Shown here piece by piece: positions 12,401-25,600 of a stretch of 64,000 nt of DNA. Within the stretch, counting starts at the first letter, position 1. The number at the start of each line of letters is the position of its first letter. The notes under the pieces are model-generated. The model saw only the letters and a program-made list of their open reading frames with translations, was not told the DNA's origin and ran no database searches. The stretch comes from Aphelocoma coerulescens. Taxonomy: Eukaryota; Chordata; Aves; Passeriformes; Corvidae. The stretch covers positions 20,745,578 to 20,809,577 of the forward strand of contig NC_091014.1 in assembly GCF_041296385.1 (NCBI RefSeq). Direction: 5' to 3'. The position numbers and the translations under genes were made by a program.

Positions 12401-13750
12401 GAGGATTGCTAAACTGGAGTACAGCAGAGCATCCATTCAGGAATCACAGAATCCTCTTTCATCTGAGGCAGTGACACAACAGCAGCAATTTTTGTACAGC
12501 TATTTCCTGTGATACCCAATGTCTCTGCACCAAGCAGTAATAAAAAGGCCTCTCAAGTACATTTATATTATCTTTGTGATCTTTTTCATGGAGTACATCT
12601 TAGTCTGCTTGTGCGGACTAGGTTGTATATATGCTGTAGCACAGCAACAACTGATTATTTGCTGAATATTCTCCTGGCCATAGAAGCAGTTAAAAATCTG
12701 GTCACCTTAGTGCTTACAAATTAATGTCTTCTGTAGCATAGCCTTAAAGAACTAGAAATGTGCCTCTAGAAAGAAACTTGAGAGTCAAAAACACCACAGA
12801 AGTCAGCTGCCTGGAAACATGACAAAAGATTTAAGTCAGGTGAGATATTTATGACAGTTTTCTGGTCATCATTAACTCACAGCCTCAGCTTGAGTTTCTG
12901 AAGGAGAGGACCCCGAATAAGGTAGCTCATTTGGCTCAGCTCAGTCTCATACCTTAAATAAGCCAAGACAAAAAGCGTGAATTTGGGAAACACATCTCAA
13001 TTAACACTACAGAATATATATCCAGAAAAAAAGGCTGGCTTTTTGTTTTTATAGTAAAGTGAGGACAGATACCTGATTGCTGTCTGTGCTCTGACTTGGC
13101 CAGAGCAAGTTATCCTCAGTCTGGAAACCACATTAGTGCTGATCAATCAATCTATCCTGACTTCCAGTAAATCTTTTTCAATTAGCCATATTCCCACACA
13201 GATACAGTTAAGTGACTTCCAGGACTCAGCTACACACACAGCCATCTTAGAACACAGAGAGAAAATGCTTGTATGTTCTAGAAATATTCTCAAATACTCA
13301 GACACTCATGGTTCATTAGTGTAGGGCACAGAAAAGGAACTGGGTAGACAAAAGAATACATCAATGGAACAAGCAGAACATTCAAGGGTTATTATGATAT
13401 TGGTATCTGCAGACACACAGAGAACCATGCCTTTCCAGAATGAGCTGGCAACAGTCCAATGTGAAGGCTCTCAGCTGGCTAGGGTATTGCAGAAGAATAT
13501 CAATGAGTGAAAACTACAGATGTAAAAAGACATTCTGGATTTCAGAAGGAATGTGAAGAGAAGACAGAAGAGGAAGAGCCACCTAAAAGGAAGCTGACTG
13601 CCACAGAAGGCCAATTCTGTAAGATTCATTATAATACTAAGTAACTAAAGAAAGTGAAAATTACTTCTAAAAAATAAAGGGAAATTGACATAATGAAAAA
13701 AAAAATAAAATCTCTGTCAAGTTTCACTAGTTTTAAGGGGGAAAATGGTC
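3473..13750. other. Long gene-free stretch
   Basis: About 10 kb of AT-rich sequence in which I find no exon of a known gene, no RNA gene and no repeat I can name beyond a short (CAC)n run at 9661-9684. The ORFs here are short, unconserved in character and consistent with chance. If IL17REL has further 3' exons on the minus strand, they could lie here, but none was recognised. Confidence 0.6.
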
Positions 13751-14309
13751 ATGAAAGGACTATCAAAGGTGTGTGGCTGTTGTGAACCTCAGTGTTTCTC
13801 CACTTGTTTGAACCACCTTTGCTTTCTCTCACCTGTTGTAAAGTATTTGAACCTTGATAGTGTGCCCCAGCCAAACCGTTTTTAGTTATTTTTACCAGAG
13901 CCCTCAGAGTGGGACCAGGCTGGAATTACCCTCACTGGTTTCACCTGGCCTTTCCACCTTCAGCTGCAGCACATCAGCCCCAAGAGGGTTTTTAAGCTCC
14001 AGTCTGACTGTTTGAGGGGAGAGGTGGGACTAGGTGGGTTTTGTTGCTGTCATCATCTCGATGCTGCTTGCCTGGATCAGGAGTCCTGCCTGTTAGAGCC
14101 ATCAGGAATTCATCAAGGACTGAAAGGTAAACTATGCTGAATTGGGAAAGAAGAAGCTGAAAAACTAAATACCAAGACAGCAAGGAATAGATAAAAAAGG
14201 ACTGTACTGCACTGGATTAAAACCAATCATATTATCAGAAAAGTGTGTGCAGAGCTCATGGACAAAATAGAGGGACCAATCAAGTAATGTGAGATCTCAT
14301 GCACAGCAG

Positions 14310-14575
14310 TTGCAAAATGTAAGTGTACTGTATTATGTAAAAGTTGTGAAATGTATAGGTAGAGTAACATGTATAAGTTAAGCAAGTAAAATGCATAAGT
14401 AGTGTATTAGGTAAAAGTTGTAAAAGGCGTAAGTAAGTAAGATGCATAGGTAGTGTGATATGTGGAAGTTATAAGTTATAAAATGTGTAAGTAAGTGCAC
14501 TGTATAAGTTATATATAAGTATGTACAAGTAGGGTATGATGTCAAAGTTGTGAGATGTGAGTGGAGTGTATTTTA
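14310..14575. repeat. Degenerate ~40-bp tandem repeat
   Basis: Six to seven imperfect copies of a unit resembling 'gtagtgtaatatgtaaaagt' followed by 'tgtaaaatgtataag' run head to tail, with length drift of about 30-50 bp per unit. The array is AT-rich. The flanks (13.77-14.83 kb) include 'ggaataaaatggacaggctg' and may belong to an unclassified LTR-type element, but boundaries were not found. Confidence 0.65.
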
Positions 14576-14829
14576 AATAATAATATGCTCCTGCATAATC
14601 ATATTGATTTGTTGATCAGAAGGCATGAGTTCCTGCACTCACCCCTGTTAGGACTGTTACTATTGAAGAAAGGAATAAAATGGACAGGCTGTTTCCACAG
14701 GCTGTTGTAAGATGACTCGTTGAGGACCTGACAAACTGAGAAGTCCCATAGGTAAGAAGCCTGTAGTCTCACTGGAGAGGACTCCCTGCAGTACAGAGAG
14801 GTTCTGGGTTAGTTTGCCTCCCACTCATT

Positions 14830-17800
14830 CTGGCATTGTGTCCTGTGAAGAAGGGGACAAGAATATAACAGGGATGAAGGTGAGAAGCAACCAGGTAGGG
14901 AAAATGTATATATTGGGTGCAGAGCAGCACATCTGTGGTTACTCTGCATTTGTGTTCCCATTTTACCTGGTGGTTCTGAGTGGGAGTAGCTGTGAGTCAG
15001 GAATGTGAATCACACCTGGGCTGGCCAACTTCACCTCCCCCTTCCCTCTCCTGCCTCACCGTCTTTGTCCCCTTCAGTCCATCTCCCCTGCCCCACCTCC
15101 AGTCACCCCTGCCTAAACTTCTGCATGTGTGCATCCTTCATCCTTTATGGGCTTTCTTCTGCAGGCTTCATATACAGTGTTTCCTTCTGAGAGCTTCTCC
15201 CTACCTGTGCCCATAGATGACTCAAAGTACATTCTCCCTATCTTTTATCTAGTCATCCTATCTCTGGGCATTCCTTTTGGTTTTCATCCTTTCTTCTTCC
15301 AAACACACCCCATCAAGGAATCTCTCATGCTAAACCTGTTCAAGAACAAATCTAGCTTCTGAATGCACAAAGCAATGTACGCAAAGCTTGGAAGTCTCTG
15401 CAGTGTGTGCTCAGACACTAGAACCTGTGAAATATATGAGAATAGTGGCTACCAAGGCATGAGGTTTTTTATTCTACTGGCTATGGTATGAGAAGGTGCA
15501 AAACCTTATAGCACTCATGTGGAGACAGCAATAGGGAACACAATCCCATCCACAGCTGATATTGAATACTGACTTTTAGAAGTTAGATAGAAACTTATAC
15601 AGCTTTAAAAGAGGATGTTTTAGGTTTCATTCTTTAGAATGTAGTCAATGATAGAAAATAAATCTGACAAATTTCACCTATTAAAAAAAGCAGTCTAGAG
15701 AAATTATCATGTGTTTCTCAGTAGATAAGCTGTCCTGATTTTACTGTATCAGCTATATATTAAGTCATTTAGACCTATATATGATGGAGAGTTAATCTGT
15801 CTGGTGGTTCCTAGCAAATAATAATTTCTAGAGTGTTTGTGAATCCAATACCAGAACTGACCCTTCTACATTTAGTGAAAGTTTTTCAAAAATGGCACTT
15901 AGTGCCACATGAAAGGGCCTATTCCTGCAAAATAAGAGTCAGTGATAATGACAGTGGCTTGAAGTGGTAGAAAACCAGGGTGGTGGTGGGAGGAATAGCT
16001 CCTGTCATGTTACTGGACTTGTTCCAGTGCTGCACTGAACACAGCAGCTTTACATGTTTGCACTAAAGGGCTTTCTGGATAAGAGAGAGAAATTGTTTTC
16101 ATAATCCAGGAAAGATATTTCTGTGTACAGTAAAAAAACTTACAGGGGATATGAGATATAAGATAAGTCACCATTTTCTGAGGCCAACTGCTACAGGATA
16201 TGAGTAAGGGGAACTTTTCCACACTAAATTGAAGCAAATACATTTCCTTCTGTTTGTTAAGCACAGGTGTGTTCAGGTTGCAGTGTATTGTCAGGTATGA
16301 CAATTTAGTCAGTCTGCCAGCTAAGGACCTAATGAGCAGAACTCCCCTAGAGCTGGGCTGCTTCCCTTCTGCTGGCTCACATAGGCCTGATTTTGTAGTC
16401 CAGGAAGTGAAATCAGCAGTAAAATAGCCCTACAAAAGTAGTCATTATTTCTCTTCCTATTAATTTCCTTGAAGTAGTTTATCAGAAGTCAAAAAGAGGT
16501 ATGTCAGGAACACAACCTGCAGAACATGACTAGTTCTGCTGTGCTATTTTTACAACTTGGTGAGTACACAGCTACTCTAATGTGGGATGTGGGAATTCAA
16601 GCATGGCACTCAGTTGTAGCTTGCTGGTATCAAGGAAATGTATCTGTTACTCCAAGAAAGGATGTCCAGGATACTGCAGCAGCACCAGACTGGTTTCCCA
16701 CACCAGACCACATGTCAGCATAGCAAGAAAATAAGTCCCTAAGTAAGCAGAACAAAACTGCTTTAATTTATGTGTTAACTTTAAATATTAGTTTCAGGTT
16801 TGTGCAATGCACTAGACATAACAGAAAGTTTTTAAAAATTACTAAAAAGCATCTTATCAGTGTTTTTGCTATATCTCAATGATATTCTGGTACTTGCTAA
16901 TATCTCAGAAGAGCTAGGACATTGATGCTCTGTGATAATAGTAAGAATGTACATGTGAAATGAAAAAAAAAAATACATGCGGGTTATCTCAAAATAGGGT
17001 GACTAGACTGGGCCCACAGTAAGCAAGAAGGGAATTTCCTTCAACAAAGGAGTGGAGGCTCTAGAGAATTAGCCAAGTCTATAGGCAACACATAGGGGAT
17101 TTTTGCATTTGACTATTGCTACAACACGTTTACTTGTGCATTGGTCAACATTGCAAAACTGTTGCATATTTTGGGTGAGAAAAAGAAAACATTTCAGTGG
17201 TCAGCAGAGTGTAATGAATACTTTTAGAGTTGAAAGATTTTAGTACCATCTTCTTTCAGGACTGGTCTACCAGTGTTTAAAATGTCTTGTGAAAATTTTA
17301 AACACCTTTACTTTTGCAGCTATCAAGTCACAAGAATAGTAGAGGCTGTAACTTCTCTAGAAAATACCATGAAACTTCTTCCAAATACATTACATATATG
17401 GGGTAGTCCAGTCACTATCTGAAAGAGCAGGAAGAGCTGGTCCCAGGAATTTTGTAATTAGAAGAGACAATGTTTGCCTGAAGCAGAGTATTAGAAAAGG
17501 ACTCATACAGATCTGCTCGGGAGTCAGTCAGAAAAGCTACCAGCAATTTTCTCACTACAGAAATGTGAACAGGGAGACCCGAGCCAAAGTATAGAAATAC
17601 TATTAAGGATTACTTGCAAACATTTGGTGTAAGCAGGAACATTGCAATGGTAAGCATTTAGGCTGTTGCCTAGGCTCCCTTTAAAGCAAGTATCCAAGCA
17701 GAATGAAAAATACCTGGAAAATACCTGTCTGCAGTGGCCATTGTGGGAGCCTACACTACTATCTTTGGATGAACACTTAACTTTCAGGTTAAGTGACATG

Positions 17801-20474
17801 TCTGCTATGTCCACCATCCAAATTTTCCTGTAAAATGGGAAATTTCATATTCTTTTGTCATATTCTCTTTGGTATTTTCAGTGCTGCAGCGAACAAGAGA
17901 TGATATAGTGCAAGAGATTCAGTGTCTAAGCAGCTGAAACAGGACTTTCTCACTGAAAGCATAGGCCTTAGTACAGCTCTTGTTGCTTCAGGACTTCAGA
18001 TGAGCTTGCCATTAGAGGTGGTGTTTTGCTTTAGCCTTAGATACACTTGTATCATTTTAATTCCTTTTCAGTCTGAAACATATTCATAAAATTGATCTTA
18101 AGACATCATGGCAATAAAAATCACTCTGTACAAATCAACCTTTCCTGCAGAAAAGACTTTTTCACTGGAAGACAGTGAAGAGAGTAGTGTTATAATGTTC
18201 TCTCAGCTGGATGGCCAGAAAGGTATTAGAGGAGAGGTATTTAGAGGAAAACCATGTGTCTGGATAGATCAGAGCTTCAACTTCACAAAGTAACTAAGAG
18301 CTTTAGGAAAGCTGCCCTGCCACCTCTGCTTTTGGAGCTGCAGCAGTGCTTGGAATGAGACTAGATCTAATAGATGTGCAGTATAAACAATAAAGGTTTT
18401 ATATCAAAGGAGTCAAGAAGAACTTGTCCTCTCCAGGGCACCTCAAAAAATCTTGTGTTTCAGTGCAGTGGATATGTCTCTTATACCATACTCTGTAAAT
18501 GTCTCAATGAATGTCTTGAAACAAAACAAACAAATTTTAAAAACCCACACATTCAGATGGAAAATATTTTTTATTGATCAACTTCTTGTTCCAGATACTC
18601 CTAACCCATATTCCTGACCTCACATGATCAATTCCACATGGTTTCATGAAATGCCATTAATCATCTTTTAGTTGCCTTTATTCCCATGTTACACAACAGG
18701 AAGGATGCTTGACAGGACTATTCAGTGAAATAAAGGCCAAATATTTGATAATCAGTACAGTGTGTAATATTATCCTGAACAATTGAGTATAAATAATGAT
18801 ATAATGGGGAAAAAATATTTCCATTAAACTATTTCCTTCTAGACTGGATTTCCACAAGACAGTTTTAAATAGATATTGAACCAAAGACATGTACCACCTC
18901 AGACAAACAGGAAAATTATCTCCAAGTCAAACACAAATGCAAACACAGAAAGCAGTTGTTAGATATATTTAAAGAATATGGTCTGTGATGGTGAGATCAT
19001 CAGAATGGCATGAGAAAGTCAAGACAGGAAATTGCAAAGAAGAATAATGTATCAAAGCTGAGAAAACTTCCTCCATACTTCATTTCTCAAAAACTTTTGC
19101 TTATGGTTAAAAATGAAGGTTACAAACAAGAAAATCTGAAATGCTTGTTCTATAGGTACACAAAGTACTATGAAAGTACTCATGTATAGCATGTTTTATA
19201 TAAAATACTACTTTAGATGGGAAATGTGGACCTGATTTTCTAAGTGATCTAAGACATTTTTTGTTTTGAAATACTTGGGAAATGAGGAATCATAATCTGA
19301 ATGTCATATTAGAGTAGGCTCAAGGTGCTAAATTCTTCACTCATGAGAATAATCTCACAGTATTTAGAAACTATCATGAGAGATGATAGTTAGACAAGAT
19401 TTGCAAGTTGCACCAAAATACAATATTGAAAAGATACTGAGAACCTTGAGAACATGTTTAATTCAATGCAAGGACTGCACACTCTTCACCCTAGGAGAAA
19501 AACAGAAGAGGAAAGAAGATTTTTGTGAAGTTATTTTCTCCAAAATTTAAAAAAGTTCATTGCATTCATATATAGTTGGTGTAAAATAACAAATCTAACC
19601 ATTTGTCTGCAGATTGTGTTCTTGACTATCACAGTTCAAACTGTGCTCATATGAACAAATAAACAAAACCAGGATACTTTATTCTGGAGGGCATCTTCTG
19701 ACAAGGGAGAAGCCAAAGACTGCCTCAAAGCAAGGATAGTAGCCCCTTCTCAACCACATGATCTGCATAGCTTTTGCAAGGCTGCATCTTTTCCCCATCT
19801 TTGAACAAGGCTTTTTCAGACCATCTCTGTTTTCTCTGGAGTTCTAGGTTGCTTCTGCTCTTCTAGGTTGGCTCTGAAAGGGTGTCCTTAAAGGAAGAGA
19901 ATTTTTAAGGGTTTGGGGTCTACCAAATTGCACCTCCATGGGCTGCATTAATTACTGATTTGTCTGTAGCCCAGGAGAGGTATTTTGTAAAGGATTATGG
20001 CAATAAGAAGCAGCACTGGAATGGCTGAGCAGACATGTCTAATCAGTGAGAGCACAGAGGGAACTGATCTGCATGCAAACATCAGTGAGAAAGCAGGGGA
20101 CAGGTGCTAGTAATGTGAATATCATGCACAGCATGATCATGCACAGCAGATCTGAGTTTGTTTCAGGGCTCTCAAAGGTTGCCTTTTTACTTTACAAATG
20201 TCTCACTTCCACTGGTTATTTGCCTCCCTTTCTTCTCACTTTAGCAGCAGACCTCTGATTCCAGACTAAACTGCAAAGAGAGAAAGAGGAGAGAGAGCAC
20301 ACAACCAAGGAATGTCTTCAGTGAGAGAGTTAAAAACCTGATATTCCTTCTAGCTATATACAAAATTCATTCAGATATTCCTTCTGTTCCTGTATCAAGG
20401 CCAATGATATGGTTTCAAGACTAAAAACTCCACACATTCCCACAGACGTTTTAAACTGGACATTAGATCGATAC
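14830..20474. other. Gene-free stretch 3' of IL17REL
   Basis: No exon, RNA gene or nameable repeat was recognised. The terminal exon, stop codon and poly(A) site of IL17REL are expected downstream of 22.6 kb on the minus strand and could fall here, but I could not find them. Confidence 0.5.
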
Positions 20475-20529
20475 CTGTGTGTCATGGCCTTTGCTGGGTT
20501 TCCATCACTGTATGACTGACCATGAAAAC
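20475..20529 (-). CDS. Weak candidate for IL17REL coding exon 16
   Basis: A 55-nt segment is flanked by a pyrimidine-rich acceptor (cttgttccctcag) and a possible donor (gtatcg). Its phase-1 start fits the phase-1 end of exon 15 and it has no stop, giving a short hydrophilic peptide (GFHGQSYSDGNPAKAM...). It contains no transmembrane segment and does not resemble IL-17 receptor sequence. An open 55-nt frame is easily a matter of chance. If unspliced, the frame would end at a stop near 20354. Confidence 0.2.
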
Positions 20530-21307
20530 CTGAGGGAACAAGTTCAAATATAGGTTGCCGTTTTGTTTTCATTATGATTCACATATTTATTCTCACAGTA
20601 ACTGATTTTGGTTATTTTTTCATACAAAACACAAACGTTTCTTATTTTATAGGTGAAATAATGTCTCAAAATGCTTGGCTTTATTAAACAGAACCCACAA
20701 AAGTGGTCAAAGGAAATAGAAAATTTAAAAAGAACACAAAGTTTTGCCTCCAAGTCAATGCTATTAAATGGAAATTTAAAAAAATTAGAAAGTTATTTTC
20801 CCATTTCCATCATTGTAGAACAAACAAAACCAAGCCATTGTAATTCCCAAAGCACAGCTACGTATAGAAAAATGCAGTCCATTGTAGAATAATAAATTCT
20901 ACATGCCAGAAAGCTCTTCTTGAAGCCTGGGTAAAAAGCAGCCTTCCTGATGGTTAGACACACCGACTTTTTTTATAATAGATGTTGTTATGACTGTAAT
21001 CTTGCTTTTTAATAGCGTCATGACTCTTTTGGACACGCTGACACTGCTTGATATCTTAAATGGTAATACTTAACATGCACATTTAACATTAGAAGGAGGT
21101 TTTGAGAACACTGGTCCGCAGATAGCGATGGATTTATCCACCAACTAACGTGGATCCCATTATCCCAAAAACATGTTATGTCAGAATCCATGAAGCATAA
21201 GTTTAATGTACAATGAGCACAGTGATGACATATTACAGTTCTGATATTCTTGGTAACTGCACAATTTCTCTTTCTTTTTTCTGAATCTCTACAAATTCCT
21301 GATCAGA

Positions 21308-21403
21308 AGAAAAAAAAAAAAAACCAAAAACAAAAAACCACAACAAAAAGCCGCACACAAACATACAAGCAAAACAAAAAACCAAACCAACCAACCAAAG
21401 AAA
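21308..21403. repeat. A/C-rich low-complexity tract
   Basis: A poly(A) run followed by imperfect (CAAA)n and (CCAA)n text. No coding or regulatory meaning is evident. Confidence 0.8.
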
Positions 21404-22586
21404 CTTGTGACAAAACGTTCAACATTTAAATCAAATATTGTGCCCAAAAAGTTCTTTAGTCAGCTTTCAGTGTTCTCCTAATTTCATTTACTACACATAG
21501 TCTCTCCTATTATGAGAAGCAGGGAACTTCCAAGACTGCCAGCTCTAGAGCTTTTAATTATTTTACATGTTTTTGTCATACTCTGCATTTGTTAAATGGA
21601 AAACATGAAAAATGAACATTCATTCACAGTGTATGAAACACAACGCTCTGATTATTTAATTTATTCATCTTGAGTGGGCTTGTTACGAGTTTTTCAGTGG
21701 AGAAGAAACCTGAACTGGCATTATACAAATGATTGCACAGGGAACTACATTCAAACTACACATTCAAGCTCTCTTCTTTTTATTATCAGGCTTTCAGATC
21801 TAAAGCTGTAGTTCACTGACAGGTGCTTTTAGACAACAGGGAAAATCTGTCACAGGATTTACTATATTTGGAATGAACTGGAAGGGGATGTTGGTTGGTT
21901 GTGTAAGTTTGGGGAGGTGTTTTTGGAAATGCTCAGATTGAGGCTTCTCTCAGCATGATTCCTTTTAGACTTCTTATTTCTAAATTAGTCTATCCATTCC
22001 TGTACTCCTCATCATAAACCCCACAGCCTTAGTTTGCTCTGAACTCACTAACTTCTACAATGCCTTACTTTCAGGGCTTGGAGATTTCAGAATATTCTGA
22101 CTCCATAGTGTATCTGAGTGTACCTCAAATCATAACAATAATATCCAGAAGCAAACTTCCACTTGTTGGGAAGGTGAGGGAAGGGCTGCTGTCCCACTTG
22201 CAGTGGTAGGGAACTGACATCAGGACTGTGCTGCAGTCACTGCAATGGCAGCACTGTGTTCCTCTTGCCAAGGCATGTTTTTATCATATACTGACAGCAA
22301 GGTAAATATAGGTGTGACACACAGAACCTGGCACAGGGTGGAAAATTCACCCAGGAAGCAGAGGCAGCAGCCAGCCACACAAGTTGCCCTTGCAGAGCTA
22401 ATTAAAATGGCTCTTGAGGTATATGAGTCTATTGTCTGTAAAGGAACCTGAGCATATCTAGCTCTAATGCATACATTAATGCATACATCCAGTCGGGTGA
22501 ATCCCACCTCAGTTTCCCAGTGAAAACCCACTTCACCTGAAATGTTCTCAAGACCCAATGTTTCTTTTGTTATCATGCATACTTAC

Positions 22587-22644
22587 CACAGTAGGTATCA
22601 CAGACCTGCAGTGGAACTGAATAATCTACATCTGTTCTCCAGCC
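22587..22644 (-). CDS. IL17REL: IL17REL coding exon 15
   Basis: 58 nt, phase 0 to 1. Encodes GWRTDVDYSVPLQVCDTYC. Acceptor ttcttttaaaag, donor gtaagt. It corresponds in position and phase to exon 9, which also begins Gly-Trp. Reading through the donor meets a stop after five codons, so a further exon is required. Confidence 0.85.
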
Positions 22645-25600
22645 CTTTTAAAAGAAAGAATTGAGGCTTATTCCCTTTTCAGCAGAACTGTTACTAAACG
22701 CTTGTGTTGACAAAATGAGATTGCTTTATTGGTTTACTCAAGTGACTGCATTTTAAATCTGTTTTTAAAGAAACACATATGGAGATTGCTGGTCTAGTGT
22801 GTATTGAGTGAGTTGCAATCACTTAGGTCTCTATATGATAGAGCTAATCATAATTTTTGTTGGTTTTGTCTGACATATGTCTTATTTACAAAATAAATAA
22901 TTTATGCAGGAAAATACCAGTCTTACCACCAAATTTCATTTCTCACTAGGGAAAGAACAACTACTCTCATTACTCAGAAGGCACTTGCCAATCTCACTTT
23001 CATCTTGCCTCTTTCTTCACAGCAGTAGAAAGTAAAGCTGAGAAGGGCCTTCCAGGGCAGCTACTGGAGCCTCAGAGCTCCACTATCAGTTTCATTTCAC
23101 TCAGTGTCTGCTGAGAACATTAACTCCAGAGAGGAATAAATCTATCAGCTTCATGCCCATTTTCTGTGAATAAAATGTCTTAATGAAGTTCAGCTATGGA
23201 AATAGTGTGCAAAAATATTAGAAATAATTTGCTCAGTTCTACTTTCATGAGCGCTAATTCTAGGATACCATGCACGTGCTGGGCTGTTTGCTATATGCTT
23301 CACCTTTTCTAGTCAATGTCAATTTTTGAAAATTCATCTATTATTTACTTGGATCTTTTGATAGCTTGGAAATTTTTTTTGTGGAGGAACATATAAAGAC
23401 AGAATTAGCAATATCCTGGTGATAGCCTTTTATCTACAACTGACAGAGGAGCAAGATCACGGAGAGCAACTTCTCAGTTAATTAATGTCATCTCAAAGCA
23501 AGGTGGTGGCAGCACACCAAGTTATAAATAATGCTCTTTGCCAACTCGATTTGCACAGTAATCAGATTTAGCTAAGAGGAGAAAGCAGTGAGAGTACCTG
23601 CTAGTTTGCTTGGTTTTTTAATGATTTATTAGTTTATTTTGTACAGGGTACCTGGCAAAAGCAAGACACATACCTGAATGCAAATTGTTGACCCACACAT
23701 TTCCCGTGACATAGGGATTGAAACAGAATCTCCCTAATGAAGAAAAAAAAGAAATTGAAAATACTATTTTCCATACCCCAGAACAATGAAAACATACTGT
23801 GTCTCTCCAGCTCTTTGGTTTGGTTGCCAATATTGCTACATGTTCTGCTGTGTTAGAAAATTAATGAAAGGTTATTTATTTTCAGAGATAACCCCAGATC
23901 TCAATGACCATAAGCAGCTGGTGTAGTTCCGCCAGGCACAGTGTGGCAGCATAGGATGAGGGCTAATGATACTGCATTTGTGGGCGTCATAACAAGGACG
24001 CTCTCCCCCACTGTGGCAGCTCACACCATGTTTGCTTCCTCACACCATCTTCATTTCTTTTCCCTGGTGTATGAGTTGAAGGAATGACCCTGTCTTTACA
24101 GTTCTTCTGGACATCCCATCCCATTGTATGCCGAGAACAAGCTGAGCCTCAGGGTAAAATTGTCCTAAATGACTGGCTTGACATTTAATATTTGATTGAT
24201 TATGGTTTGTCCTCAAAATAATGTTTGTTACTCCACCAATAGCTATGAATCCTACACCACTCTCTTCAGAGTGGCAAACTCATAAAGTAATTTGGGGAAA
24301 ATTAGGTGAATATATTCTTTTTCAAACATGACTGACGAGGAATTAGTAGTTAGGGATCAAGATTGGTTTCTGAGAACACAGAGTTAGGTCTTGATGAAAA
24401 GTTTGTGTATACTGTGCATGGTGTTGAGAAAGGAGCTGTATGTAATTTATGTGGGATCCCCTTCTGTCACAGTAGCAGAGGACATAACAACTTTGTACCA
24501 CAGGGAAGAAAACAGCATTTTTAAATGCATCAGTGCCTTCATGAAACACACACTTCATTATCTAGCTGTGATTTATTGGTGTTCCACCGTTACTCCTTTC
24601 ACTTAGCAATTCACACAGGGAACCTTTAAAACCAGAAGGTATAAACTCCACAGATTTCATGTGAAATAGACCAGTTGAAGGGAAGTGTTTCTGGAGGTTC
24701 CCTGAGCATTGACAACTCTTCTACTGTACAGATCTCCATCTCTGCCAGTAATACAGCATTTTCCAGACAGCTTTTCCCATTAGGACAGACTCTTCATATT
24801 ACCAGCAATGCCCTCTGTGGTCTGGGTTAATTAGGATAGCTGTTTTTTCCCAGGCCTTTCCCCATGGTGATTCAGCTCTGGGATCTCCTAGAGGAGCAAG
24901 TTGTCACATTCCACTTACAAATGTCCTCAGATTGAGCTGAGTGAGAGAACTCTGCTTTTAACAGCTGCTCTTTTACATTCAGCACCAGAGGTGCAATAAC
25001 TATCTAAAGTGAATTGTTAGAAAACAAATGCAGCATTCAGTCTCCAGCCCATTATGTTTAAGAAATCCTTGTTCATAGCTCCCTGGTTATCAGCTAACCC
25101 CTTGTATGTGCACCCTTCTCACTAGAAGTATCACAAGTACTTGAAGAAGGCACAGCTCCATTGTGTCCCTGCATATAGTGGCAAATAAGTACAGCTGGAA
25201 TATATCTTAAAGAGAGGACAGATAGAGGAGCTATGCTTCTAAAAGCACACCCCCCTACAGTGGAGTGAAGTCAACAGGCACAGTCAGGAGTAAAAATTCA
25301 AATCACAACATCTAGATTTCTTAAATTTCTCAAAATTCATCATATGACACCTCATGTACTTGGTCAGTGGAGCAGACAGCAGGAGCACATATTTAGCAGT
25401 GGACGTAAGACTACTGAGGAGCTGGCTGCTGAACCAGATGGATGTCTTTCAGCATGGTGGTCCTAGTAGTTACTAGAATATATCCTGCTAATAGTCTCCT
25501 GTTTGAAAAATAATGCCAATGGCCACTCTTTTGCTCTTTGACTTCACATTCCAGATGTGTCTCTCAGTAGATCACAGTTTGGGCCAACAAGGTAACTGAT

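Noticed and set aside
23618..23830. Minus ORF reading RFCFNPYVTGNVW over exon 14
   Set aside because: This frame does not fit the phases of exons 13 and 15. The phase-0 frame (MCGSTICIQ) does, and it restores the family motif CIQGW.
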